From Pezicula radicicola (Eukaryota; Ascomycota; Leotiomycetes; Helotiales; Dermateaceae): a stretch of 64,000 bases of DNA. This document shows, in pieces, positions 16,948 to 28,368 of this stretch (the stretch's first letter is position 1; each line of letters begins with the position of its first letter). The stretch spans positions 944,870-1,008,869 of the forward strand of contig PDUO01000012.1 in the NCBI GenBank assembly GCA_003008705.1, read 5' to 3'. The position numbers and the translations under genes are program-made. The notes beneath the pieces are model-generated. The model made no database searches and had not been told where the DNA came from. It was given only the letters and a program-made list of their open reading frames with translations.

Positions 16948-18580
16948 ATGTCTCAACTCAAGGACGAGACTTTGGACTCTGGGGCCTCTGGAGATGTGCA
17001 AATCGTAGACGAGCCTGTGAATCAAAATTCAACACCAAATGATCCTGAAAAGGGAAATGTCCTACAAAAAGCTCCAACAGCAACAGACTGGACGGGAGAA
17101 GATGACCCGGACAACCCTTTAAACTGGAAAAGTTGGAAAAGACATTATCAAATCGTACCGCCCGCGCTGGTTTCGTTCTCAGCGTGAGTGTTTCCAGCCT
17201 CTCAAAACATCATAACCTAAAATATTCTTAGTACCATCGGTTCCTCTATATACTCGCCAGCGTTTCCAATCATTATGAAAGACTTCCACGTCAGTTCAAC
17301 CGTGGCATTACTTCCCCTGTCTCTGTACGTCGTTTCATTAGGAGCAGGGCCTATTCTTGCAGCTCCACTGTCCGAAACGTACGGAAGACGTTTTGTCTAT
17401 CTAATCTCGGCGCCACTGGGTGCCATCTTTACTGTGGCAGCTGGATCCTCGCAGAATATAGCGTCACTCTGTATTTTGAGGTTCTTCGCAGGCATGATGT
17501 TTTCGCCAGCTCTTGCACTTGGGGCCGGAACAATTGCAGACGTCAACAAGGCAGAGCACAGAGCTGGTCCATCATCATTATATATCTTGATGCCTTTCTT
17601 AGGTCCTGCTCTTGGGTGAGTTGTTCTGCATGAGATACGCTGCTTGTGAAAAATGCTAATATGCTTTCAGACCAGTCATCGGCTCATTCGTTACTGTTCG
17701 GAAAGGTTGGCGATGGACACAGTGGACACTAATATTCTTCGCGATATTCTCTATTCTATCCACCCTGTTGGCATCCGAAACCCACAAGAAGACCATCCTT
17801 CTCCGTCGTGCAAAAAAGCTTGGCCTCCCAGGACCACCCTCTCCCTTTCCTACCGCCTCCGCCAAACTGAAGTTCCTCGCAACAGTCACACTTTTCAGAC
17901 CACTACACATGCTTATCACCGAACCTATCGTCGGCTTCCTATCACTATATACCGCGTTCAACTTCTCTGTTCTCTTTTCGTTCTTCGCCGCATTCCCATA
18001 CGTCTTCAAGAGTGTCTACGGATTCAACACTGAACAATCAGGCCTCGTGTTCCTCGCAATCGGCGTCGGCTGTCTCTTGGCTGTAGTAACGGTTTTATTA
18101 TGCGATCGCTTCCTGTACCAGCCTCACGTCCGATTATCTCATACTGAAGGCAGGAAAGGCGTGGTCCAACCCGAATATCGCCTCTATCCCGCAATGATGG
18201 GTTCCTTCGGGTTACCACTAGGTCTCTTCTGGTTCGCCTGGACAGCACGAGCCTCCATATCCTGGGCATCTCCAGTAGTTGCAGCAATCCCTTTCGCGTG
18301 GGGAAACCTCACTATCTTTATATCTGCAGCTACGTATCTCGTCGATACTTATCAAGCACTCACTGGTGCATCCGCCATGGCTGCAAACGGACTCTTGCGC
18401 TATAGTTTTGGAGCTGCTTTCCCACTGTTCACACTCCAGATGTATCACAAATTGGGTATTGATTGGGCTACTAGTTTGTTGGCTTTTATTACGGTGGCAC
18501 TGATGCCTATTCCGTGGGTACTCTTCCGCTTTGGGAAGGCTATTCGGAATAAGAGTAAATATGATACTCTGAAAGCCTAA
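16948..18580 (+). CDS. MFS drug:H+ antiporter, DHA1 type
   Basis: Three exons (16948-17183, 17232-17615, 17671-18580) give 509 aa. Cytosolic N-terminus about 65 residues with the fungal DHA1 hallmark DDPDNPLNW, then about 12 membrane helices. Motif C-like region GAGPILAAPLSETYGRR fits the polyamine/fluconazole-type exporters (TPO1/FLR1/CYP51-inhibitor group). The central loop contains KLGLPGPPSPFP; the C-terminus is short. Such proteins sit in the plasma membrane and export drugs, polyamines or metabolites in exchange for protons. ATG at 16948 is preferred to the upstream one at 16825, which would add an unusual hydrophobic leader. Neighbours give no biosynthetic cluster, so the substrate is open. 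Confidence 0.88.
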
Positions 18581-19730
18581 ACTTTAGACAACTACCCTTC
18601 ATCACCAGCGCTGCGAAAGAGCTCCTGTGCTGCTGATCTCTGATTCTCAAATTGTATATCGAGAGGATGACTATCACTGTTATTTGGTTGCCGTCCTACA
18701 TTTTTCACCAAAGCAAGGCAGTTCCCTCAAAATTTTCTAACCCTTCAATTGCTGGCGCCAAATACATTTCACTCAGACTCTTTACAGCCTGGTCGCATGC
18801 AAGAACCTAGCCAGCTCAAATACTCTTCGAAGGCTCTCACCTAAGGATAGAATTCTCCGTTGAAAAGTCGCGGTTGTCCTCGATTTTTCTATCACATCTG
18901 ATATGAAATCTGCTCAGTTTTTCGGGAGTACTGTGCACAAGAACTGATAGATCGTTTTGTTCCATAATTCCCCTAGGTGCGCTGCTTAATAGAAATATGT
19001 TAATAGAATCAAATGGGCTGGCTAAGGCTGATTGGTTGCACTTATATGTAACTATTTACTTTTTTTTAAAAAAAAAATTTAAAAAAAATACAATTGTGCC
19101 TGAGGTTACGAATTTAGAAAATGATAAACTCAGTAACGTAGTCCGATTAAGCTCTCCTGACAAGTAAATCGTCTTTGAAAAAGTAAGTTAATACTTGGAT
19201 AAGTATAACAGTAGAGAGAAGCTACTGAAGAATATCTTACCATTCCTATTGCTAGTTGAATTCATAGGTTTTGTTTTGCATGAAGTTCACTTTGAATTAG
19301 TACTGTACGATCTCCCCCCTTTCTTTTACCAACCTTACCAAGTCTTGCCGAGCGCCTAAGCGAGGAAACCAGTTCTCAAAATGAAAAAATATGACTTGAA
19401 TTTTCTGTGGAGTACTTAAGTAAACAATGTCGTTCACAAGTAATACTTGGTTTGTTTAGTTTAGTCATATCAACAACTTCCACGAAGCGAACACTGCTGT
19501 AGTTGTCTATTTTATTCATCTCATTCCATTTCATCAAAATAGTCGGAAATATATTTGCTTTTTTATAGTCTTGTCAATGTAACACTATAACAGCCACTCT
19601 AAATAGATTGAACTCAACTCATACAGAAATATCCCGTTCTATCCAGATCTAAATGTGAAGTGATGTAGCTGGTAGCTGCTAACGCCTCCATAGTAGATAT
19701 CAAATCTATATACAAAGAGACCCAAGGAAG
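18581..19730. other. Gene-free AT-rich stretch
   Basis: Includes a T8-A10-TTT-A8 homopolymer block at about 19061-19088. No coding signal. Confidence 0.5.
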
Positions 19731-20077
19731 GTGAGTGGGATAAGCTCGTCGAATAACTGGGCGGAGAGGCTTATTATGATGACCAGCTCAATATCTGTTA
19801 GTATCCTACTCAGCAGGGTATTCCCAATGGAGCACCGACACAGCTCTTCTATGGAGTTGATGTGCATTGAACTAAGGATGAGCTTATTGAGTATAATGAT
19901 AACTTGGGCATTACATATAGTCCGTCAAATGGTCAGGGAGATGTCCTTCCTGACATGGCTACTGATATTGCCAATGATAGCTCTTGGGATACTTGTGTAT
20001 GTATGATGGACAACAACAATTGGATTTTAACAGGTTCACTACAAATGTCTTGGGATAATACATACAGTAAGTCTTTT
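19731..20077 (+). pseudogene. Nonsense-riddled fragment of an unrecognised gene
   Basis: One frame reads like protein for about 115 codons (for example AYYDDQLNIC, GIPNGAPTQLFYGVDVH, LPDMATDIANDSSWDTCVC) but contains TAA, TAG and TGA. Each stop is one C-to-T change away from CAA, CAG or CGA. No frameshift is needed inside this stretch. Downstream, about 23 bases further, another piece (ALCTRLCNSEADGLCKMD) reads in a shifted frame. The family is not recognised. Confidence 0.5.
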
Positions 20078-20955
20078 TTTTGTCCTTAGTGTTGAAGCCC
20101 TTTGTACTAGGCTTTGCAATTCTGAAGCTGATGGTCTGTGTAAGATGGATACCCCCCTTGTTGGAACCCCAATAGTGATAACGATGTAAACCTAGGGAGG
20201 AAGTAGGTCAATAATTCTAACTGAGAGTCATCTACGATGTAGTGGGTTGAAGAGAGAGCATCTCTATGTTCATAATTCATACCAGCTTATTTCGTAGTTG
20301 TGAAATGGTGGGATAACGGCGAAGACTAGCTTTCTGGGACAATGTTTCTTATGTACTTAGCCTCCATTGCTGTCGGTCCTTGTACTCAACAAGCTTAGGA
20401 GGACAATACAAATGTACTCGATCTTTAGACAGAGTATGCAACTTGGAAATAATTAGAAAGTACTCTCATTAGCATGTAGTTGGCGATGGACATTTTAAGA
20501 CTTATGTTGAGAAGTGCCTGTATCAAGTGAAGACTAGCGTCCCTGGTGCGGAGCGGGGAACTATGCAAGTCTGGCAACACAAATGTCGATCCTTAAGACA
20601 AGCTTTCCCAAGTTCAATAACATACTAGTCCTACAAGAACTGTCATTGGTTTCCATGGGCGGTAATTGAACCTGTTATGTGGGGAGGATTGTGGAGAGCG
20701 GGATGACCCTACGGACATCGTTTCTCCTTTCTCAATAATTTAAGCTAGGAAGCTGTTGTTGATGTGGGAGATGTTTGAAGTGGGATGATTCTAGTTTTTT
20801 TTGAATGTTCGCACCAGTTCGTTCATTGGTGCGCATAAAGATTGCGTAAACAGCGATGTCGATTGATGGCAAGCTGAAATACTCCCCTGTATTTCTATAA
20901 AGAGTTCTTGGCGCCTTCAAATTCAACAACTTATTTTTCACGGAGATCTTGGTTT
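20078..20955. other. Intergenic
   Basis: No supported gene. Upstream region of the decayed transporter. Confidence 0.4.
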
Positions 20956-22913
20956 ATGTTTCATCCCATTCTGATATTTTCAAAATGGCGGATTTCTCAG
21001 CCGGCAGATAACAACCATACTGATTTAAGTAGCATTGAGGTTGTTACCGTTGCCTCTACGCCACAACGCACTTTTTTGGGACAGACAAAAGCCTCTTGGT
21101 ATATTTACTGGATATGTGCAGTTGCGTCTATTGTAAATATGTATGTTATCCTCAAACCCTATTCAGAAAGCAGATAACCAAATATCAAGTATTCTAGTTT
21201 CCAAGGTTTCGATTCGGGGATTTACTCCATCATCATATCCGATTCCAGATTCATTGACTACTTTAACGTCAGTGGTGCAAGATCAGGAGTTGTCGCAAGC
21301 ATGGGTAAGTTTTATTACTCAAAGAAAAGCCCTATCATTCATCTAATGTGGGCAGTCAATCTGGGAAATATTCTTGGAAATCTCTTCGTAGCCTGGTGGT
21401 TTATATACTACACTGGTCGCTGCCACGCCTTATCACTCGGAACTATAATTCTTCTCGTCGGCGTGGCGCTTCAAGCAGGTGCTACTAATTTTGCAATGAT
21501 AGTTGTAGGACGAATCATCGCAGGGATTGGAACTGCAATGTAAGTGTTCTCCCAAACACAGGAACGTTATTCTCCTCCAGAATATTAACAAGTTTCATAG
21601 CATCGGGACAAACCTTGCAGCATATCAAGCCGAAGTCTCTTCACCATTGATCCGCGGCCGAGTCGTCTCCTTCGTGCAGCTCTCATATCAAGTGGGCGTT
21701 TTAATTGCCTTTTGCGTTGGATTAGGAACTGTAAAAATCCACAGCGAGAATTCCTAGCGTGTCGCAACAGCACTTCAAGTTATCCCGGGCATAATCCTAA
21801 TCATCGCCGCATTCTGCATTCCCGAATCTCCACGTTGGATTCTAGAACGACATCCACAGAAAAGAGATAAAGTCCTGAAACAATTGGCTAAGATTCGTTG
21901 TCTTCCTGAAAATGATGAGTCGGTTCAGGGAGAATATATCGATTTGATTTCTGTGTATCAATACCGGAGGGAAAATGAAGGGGCTTATACGTGGAAGGAG
22001 TTCTTGACTAAGTTTAATATGTGGAAGCGGATTGGTTTTGGTATGGCTACTATGGCGTTGGGTCAGATTTCTGGTATTGGAGCTCTCCTGCTTTATGGAG
22101 TTTTGATTTTTCAGGGTTTGGGATTCTCTGCTGGGACTCTGTCGTTGCTGTTGAATGTTTTTTCTGGGATTCTTTCACTTGCGTACGATTCCTAGTCAAT
22201 TTCTGGTGAATTTAGACTAACTGTGTTGCAGTGCTACTTGTGTTACCTCTGGTGGTGTTGATAAGTGGGGCCGGCGGATCACTTTAATTGTTGGGTCTGC
22301 ATCCATGGTGAGGGATTAAGAAACCAATATTCCATATTTCTATGCTGACTAGTAATTAGGTTATCAGTTATATTATAATTGGTGCACTTGCAGACAAATA
22401 CCCAGCAGCCACGAACTTTAACCGAGGAGCTGGAATCGTACAAGTAATCTTCATCTACGTGATCGAAATGGTAAGCTAGATTTCCAGTATCATCACTTCT
22501 TTCATTATTGCCCAAATGCTAACAAAACGCTTCATCAAGGCATACAGCGGAGCACTTGGGCCTGTGCTTGGATTTACGCGAGTGAAATATTCCCCTCGGA
22601 CGTACGCGACAAAGGCGTCAACATCTCACAGGCTGGCCAACAAATGACAACTCTGTAGGTAAACCAGTCATGGCCAGTAATGTTCGACAATGTTGGTCAT
22701 AATGCGTATTATATCCTTGCTGGTATTAATGTTCTGGGCTTGGTTGCTGCTACAATATTCTGGCCTGAAACAAAGGGGATTAGTTTGGAGCATATGGATG
22801 CGTTGTTTGATGGTATTGATAGAGTGGTTGCTTTTAGGGAGGCTCATAATTTTAATACTGTTGAGGATGAGAAGAGGGTGGTTGAGGAGGTGGAGGCTAG
22901 AGATTATGCTTAG
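20956..22913 (+). pseudogene. MFS sugar transporter with two TGG-to-TAG stops
   Basis: The frame is otherwise intact across at least six introns. Recognisable parts: FQGFDSGIYSIIISDSRF, VNLGNILGNLFVAWW, YQAEVSSPLIRGR, CIPESPRWILER, VDKWGRR, WIYASEIFPSDVRDKG and the terminal FWPETKGISLEHMDALF. These are the signatures of the SP (sugar porter) family. Two in-frame TAG codons lie at 21755-21757 (ENS-stop-RVATALQV) and 22656-22658 (MTTL-stop-VNQSWP), both where the family has Trp. The natural-looking start ATGGCGGAT at 20985 is out of frame with the rest; 20956 is the in-frame ATG. An intron removing either stop would have to be under 30 nt. Likely inactive, or at best read through. Confidence 0.75.
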
Positions 22914-23086
22914 TCTTAGATGACTGAGGTTAGAGTCGAGTGATTCGAGGATTGCAACTCTGTACTCGAAATTCTAAAGAGCACATCATGCTAGAACCTC
23001 GCCTTGGAATTCATGATGTTCGCTTTGGAGTTGTACATATAAATAACTCGCTTAAATATCTTCCGATTATAACCCAAACCGAAACT

Positions 23087-23941
23087 CTAAGGACGCAAGG
23101 ATCTTCTTTCTTTCATGTATATAGCAACACCGAGAGCAATCATACCAGTACCAATAGCCACCAAGTAACCACCGCCCCATAAACCAAGAGAATTCCAGGA
23201 GTATAGGTGCAAGCCCTTACTGGTACTATTTAAACTGTAACAACTGTTAGCCGAGTCACTTAGAGAGACTTCTCTATAGTAGTAGTTTATAGGTAGGTGG
23301 TACGAGCAAGTCCATCTTTGTATGGATTCAGAAAAAAGGATTTCCAGCTCCTATAAACATAGACTAGTAATAAAAGTCTTACGAACCCGAAAGACTTTTG
23401 ACCAGCAGCACTACAACGAGATTTCCTATGACATGCACCAGTTCCCTTCCTCGTCTGCGGACTAGATTGATCGTTTTCTAAACCATTTGGATCATTCGGA
23501 TAATTCGGATTTTCGGTATCACCGGGATCACCGGGATTCTTGTGGATGTCAGCAGTTTTTGGTGGCTGACTAACTTTATCTACCCCCGGTTATTAGTAGT
23601 TCTGGAAGTGTGGGCTGCCCAATCTATATCTTCTACGTACCTGTGGATAAAATGTTCGTGTTTCGATCCAGTGTTGACGGCCCAGCTTGTTCTTCGGCGG
23701 TGTTAAAATTACTACCATCACCTCTATTGTCTCCATCGCCGGTGTCATGTCCGTTGTCGTCTTCCCCACCACCTCCATTATCGCGACCGCCACCCCCATA
23801 TTGGCTAGGTGGATCACTGTTGTCTTCAACATCATAAAGAGGGGTTTGATCTGTTGATGACAGAGTATCCTCGAAGTCTTCGTTTAATTCGGACTCCTCA
23901 TATTCCTCTCTAGTCACAGGAATCGGACCATACCAGCTCAT
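23087..23941 (-). CDS. Unknown single-pass membrane protein, acidic and glycine-rich
   Basis: Tentative gene of three exons: 23641-23941, 23383-23579, 23087-23350, joining to 253 aa. The N-terminal half is acidic with a glycine/aspartate-rich low-complexity run (GGGGRDNGGGGEDDNGHD). The middle contains PGDPGDTENPNYPNDPN and the cysteines of GACHRKSRC. The last exon ends with a clear membrane helix (YLVAIGTGMIALGVAIYM) and a basic tail, so a type I topology is possible although no signal peptide is seen. The second intron (23351-23382) would be only 32 nt, very short for a fungus, so the model may be wrong there. The family is not recognised. Confidence 0.45.
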
Positions 23942-24228
23942 TCTGCAGTTTGGAATTGAGATGTATATTGTTTTGAGTCGATGATATTCGACGAAGGCTG
24001 TTTAGAATAGAAGTAATTCCGCGCAAGATGAGAATGAGCCTAATATCAGGCGGAAAGTGGCTGAGGCATGTGTTCGCACTATGAACAATTTTCAACCAAT
24101 GGATAAGCGCGCTGCGTTCAGCTCGAGGCAGCCTTCCACGATTACGGAACTTTGTAATAAGTTGTTGACGTTGATACACGAGGCAACGAACTAAGTTTGA
24201 TAGAGACTTCACGATAACAGACATCATT

Positions 24229-25255
24229 ATGAATACCACGACCAGCGATATTGAAGCTGGGAAAACAATACCCGAATTCCTCGATGGATACTCCGATTTT
24301 GCTGAGTACATCGCAAGCAACAGTGAACTATCACTATACCGACGATTTGGATCTTTAGGCGCCCGCAACATCTCATATCTACAAGCAGAACCTCAAGTAC
24401 TCGAGAGTCAACTACGGACTTTTGATGAACTGGACCGAAAAGACGAGATTCCACTTCCAACAAAGATGAGAAACGGACTATTGATGCAGCGGCAAGAGCA
24501 TGGGAATGTTTTCAACAGTCAAAAGCTGGGAATGAGGCTTCATATCAAAGAATGAAACTTGTACTTAAGATTAGACAAGTCATGAAAGAATATGGTAAGA
24601 AACCCAAGAACGTTCTCGAGCCATGTTTACGATCTGAGGTTTCTTACCTAACTTCCTATACTTACAATAACCAAGAGAAAGCACTTTTACGACGAAACCA
24701 AATACTTGCACTCGAAGCACCATCTCCATCAACACTTACAGTTTTACAAACTGGTTCCTCTACAAAAAGCCACTTCGGAGTGTGGGATGGCATCTTCTCG
24801 ATGACGAGAGTGATCTAGCAGCTCTAAAGGTTGAAGAAGAACCTGATAAATTAACAGCATTTATATAACATTACTTCGGTTATTACGTACGAAACTGTCA
24901 ATTCTCACGACCCGCTTCTTGGGGAGAGATATACTATTACCCATCTAGTCGTATAAGTTGGATAGTTTCTATACTAAATGTCCTAATTTCGACATTTCTC
25001 TTGCTAGGTGCTGTATTTGCTTTATATTATATTACTTATATGCTAGCAAGGCTTATGGTATTGAGTTGCTTTACTATCTTGTTTGCTACTTCTTCTATTG
25101 GCCTGTTGACGAATGCAAGAAGGCCTGAGATCTTTAGTGCTACAAGCTGCGTAAGTTATGATTAAATATTGAAGATATGGGATTTTTCACTTACTGACTT
25201 TGGATGTAGCTATACTGCTGTGCTCGTGGTTTTTCTTAACGCACCCGTATTATAG
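24229..25255 (+). pseudogene. Broken DUF6594 membrane protein gene
   Basis: Relative of the intact gene at 26075-27498. The N-terminal part EFLDGYSDFAEYIASNSELS and YRRFGSLGAR is typical of the DUF6594 domain. The frame is lost by an apparent one-base deletion near 24444 (before DEKRTIDAAARAWECF). It continues through an intron at 24595-24675 and is lost again near 24748 (before NWFLYKKPLRSVGW). A TAA at 24866-24868 then lies just ahead of HYFGYY; one C-to-T change from CAA explains it. The C-terminal membrane region (LLLGAVFALYYITYM, then IGLLTNARRPEIF and YTAVLVVFL) is still readable to 25255. Function of the family is unknown. Confidence 0.7.
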
Positions 25256-26074
25256 AGTCTGTCATCTTGAAAATAAGACACTAGATTATTGAAAGATAGC
25301 TAGCTATCTTGCCAACCAATAAGGTTTGATCTAAAAAAGTTATATGACTGTTCCCCTTAGGTCTTGATACCATAGCTTGGAACGTGTGTGAATGAAGCAG
25401 GTAGTATCTCTTATTATATAAGCGAATTGACCTTGTATTGAAATTCAAAATATAAACAGCCTACGTAGTAACAATTCCTTCCCTATTCAAGCAACATAGA
25501 ACCAATCACTCATGTTTCTCCATCTCGTTAAACTATCGCTACCATACTTAGTCGCTGACCTTCAAAACACAACAACACCATACCAGGGACTAAATAAAAT
25601 TCCCCTGCTCTTGACCCCCATTTTCTTCCTCATTTTAAACAATACCTGACGCATCCTTTGCTTATCTCCTGGTATCCCTTCACTACTTAAAAGTTCGCAC
25701 TAACTTACCTCCTCCTTAAGGCCAATTCAATGCGTGGGTCTAATACTGAGTATCAACAAAGGACCCAAACAAGATGCCTACCAAACCTCTAAGTTGAAAA
25801 GCCCTTCTTTTGGCTTCCGTGTACCTCATAGCCACAGAAATCACCCTGCGCATACAACTGTGGTGTAAAGCAATGCCCTACAAAATATTACTCCACAGTA
25901 ATATCGCCCCCTACACTCCTATATTCTTCATCCATCCATTTGTAACCTCATCCTCCCCAAAGCCAGAGGCTCTCATATCATATCAAACCACCAAGTATAG
26001 TAGAGACTTAGAAAAAAGTCATGTACAACACTAAGAGTCGATAACAGCCCCTGGTCGGCATTTGACTTCAGGGT
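25256..26074. other. Intergenic
   Basis: Between the 3' ends of the broken and intact DUF6594 genes. No coding or repeat signal seen. Confidence 0.5.
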
Positions 26075-27498
26075 TTAAAGGTCCCATTGCCTCTGCTGAA
26101 GATTACCAATAAAGACAACGAGGACAGCACAATAGGCAGCAGTAGCCCCAAAAACCTCATGTCTCTTCGCACTAGTAAAAGTGGATACAGCTACAGCGAA
26201 GAGAAAAGCGAAGATGAGTGTTATTAAGGTCATGACTGATGCGGAGCATGGAATCTTGATAAAGATGAAGATGGGTACGAGTAATAAGGCTGTAGGAACG
26301 AAGGCGATGATGATTTTGGTCAGTGTTTCCAGTCTCCTCTCTGAGTAGTATCGGAGATGAGGATCATGAGATTTTGCTTTGTCTTCGGCCGTGACGAAAA
26401 TATGCTACATGTGTATGTTAGCTAGCTGGTGGTCGTTGAGAAGCTTAAGATAGGTTGAAATATGTATATATACCTTGAAGGGCCGATTTCTGCAGAGGTA
26501 TGTGATTCGGTGCATTAGGTTATCAAACCAGGATTCTTCGTACTCTTCAATCGTCACGAAATCATGCTCGTGATAAACGAATCTTTGATCATCATCTTCA
26601 AAGGGATGTTCGTTGACTAGGAAGTCCATGAAATTTCGATGGACTCTTTTTGATGGCCGCTGTAGATTTCGAAGTTGTGCGTCATTTAGTAATAGCTCAT
26701 CTGCTTAAGTCAGATACTTATATATCGCAGACACAAAGCTTTATATTCTGGATACATACCGTACTGCTTTAATTTTTTCTCGATATTCAACACCAGATCT
26801 CGTCTCTTCTCATTCTCATACCCATTATCGAGATGTATGGAATGTCTTATACGCCAGTTATTTCCAACCCCTTCCACGCCCGCGTCTTCTTCGTCGAGTT
26901 TCCTCAATTGATCTTCGAGATCGGTAAGTTCGACCTCTTTGTACAGTAGGGCTCGAGCGTGCAATTGACCGAACCTCCTAAACAGCGCCGTATCATTGTC
27001 GCTGTCTATATACGCCGCAAACCGGGGATAGCCTTTTGGGAATTGGCCCACTGTTGTGTGTACAGAGTTAGCAAAGAGACTATAATTGACTTTGGTTCTA
27101 CTAGAGACATGGCATGCAGTACAATTTTTCTTGACAAGCCTCTTGTCTCGATTATCAGGTAAGTTGGCGCGTTTGCCTCTAAACATCGTTGTAGCACAAG
27201 TGGGAATAATGGCTTTGCTCAATCTCAATTTAGCCGTGAGGGCATTGGCTTGTATAGCCGGATTACTACTACTATTAGCCTCGGCCCGTACGGGTTCGAT
27301 GCGATCGGCAGAAAAAGCAAAATTTTGCCTTGCCCGGGTGGAACTTTCAAGGTCGTCCCCTGGGATGCGATTTGAGTTGAGAAAACGTTTATAATAATGG
27401 TGGATTTGCTTAGGCTGTTGTATCTCTGCTGCATTGATGGCGATCTGTGGTGTAAGCGTTTGTCTGACCTCTAATTGCGCAGTCCTTGTGTTAGCCAT
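26075..27498 (-). CDS. DUF6594 domain membrane protein
   Basis: Three exons (26760-27498, 26474-26700, 26075-26404) give 431 aa. About 150 residues of low-complexity, probably disordered N-terminus precede the domain, which opens with FPKGYPRFAAYIDSD and ALFRRFGQLHARALLYKEVE. It continues with ELTDLEDQLRKLDEED and LVLNIEKKLKQY, and ends with a C-terminal membrane block (IIIAFVPTALLLVPIFIFI, VMTLITLIFAFLFAVAVS) and SAKRHEVFGATAAYCAVLVVFIG. This order of cytosolic helical part followed by three membrane helices is characteristic of DUF6594, a large family expanded in Pezizomycotina with no established function. A damaged relative lies 0.8 kb away in opposite orientation. Confidence 0.85.
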
Positions 27499-28368
27499 TT
27501 TTATTGCACGACGGCTTCATGAATGCGATACTGGCACAAGACCTACACTCACTCGGGTGTCACACTTATAGATTATCTAGTCCATCGGAAGTTGTCTGTA
27601 TGCACATAGTCGGAGCCTTGTAAAGAACATCTTGTGACTGTAGCGTTGGGTAGGACGAGGCCTCACTTTTATGCCGGTTGGTTATTAGGAATACACATGC
27701 TCTATGTGATCAGTCGACAGCCTCCCTTGCATTGGGCCGCTACGCCTCAATTTCACAAAACTTTCCACATAAAAAACCTAGGAAAGTGTAAGTCGTGCTA
27801 CGCAGAATATACTCTTTGATCTTGGACTTCCTTTGAGCTGGGTTATGCCGTTGAAAATGGAAGCAGAGTTGTAGTTCCTACAAAGAATCGGCAACACAAC
27901 AATCGGTCGAGGGGTGGTTAATATGCTACCCGCATTACATGTGAAAGCCACACCCGGCCCAACAGGGCTGAATCTCACCAACAAGGACACATACATGCAT
28001 GCCCCATTTGTCAAGCAGAACTTGAGCATTTAACGTTAGACTTAATAATAGATTGGTCATTCCAGATGCTACACGGTAAGTGCTAAGACGAGACTGCCTT
28101 GAGCTATGTAATACAAAGAAAGAGCTTTTTCATTGGCCTGTAATATTTGCAATATCTAAAGGTATTCCCGGAATTTCGATAATAATTTTTTGTTTTCAGT
28201 CATCCATCTCATCCCGTGCTGTTCGTCTGTGAAGCTGAAACAAAACAAAACAATACTACTTCATATAAATAATGATTAATGAAAAGGAAAGTAACCAGTA
28301 CTTATGAGAAAATTATATCAAATAATTATGCAAATCGCTCAAAATCACTGTCGTCCATCATGACAGCT
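27499..28368. other. Intergenic
   Basis: Upstream of the DUF6594 gene and downstream of the 28369-29761 gene. No coding signal seen. Confidence 0.5.

Noticed and set aside
22500..22660. Apparent frameshift in the sugar transporter before WACAWIYASE
   Set aside because: Disappears if the intron ends at the second AG (ACAG before CGGAGC) rather than the first.
23910..24371. 153-codon open frame on the minus strand
   Set aside because: Mostly antisense to the DUF6594 pseudogene and in a different frame from the downstream gene; no motif.
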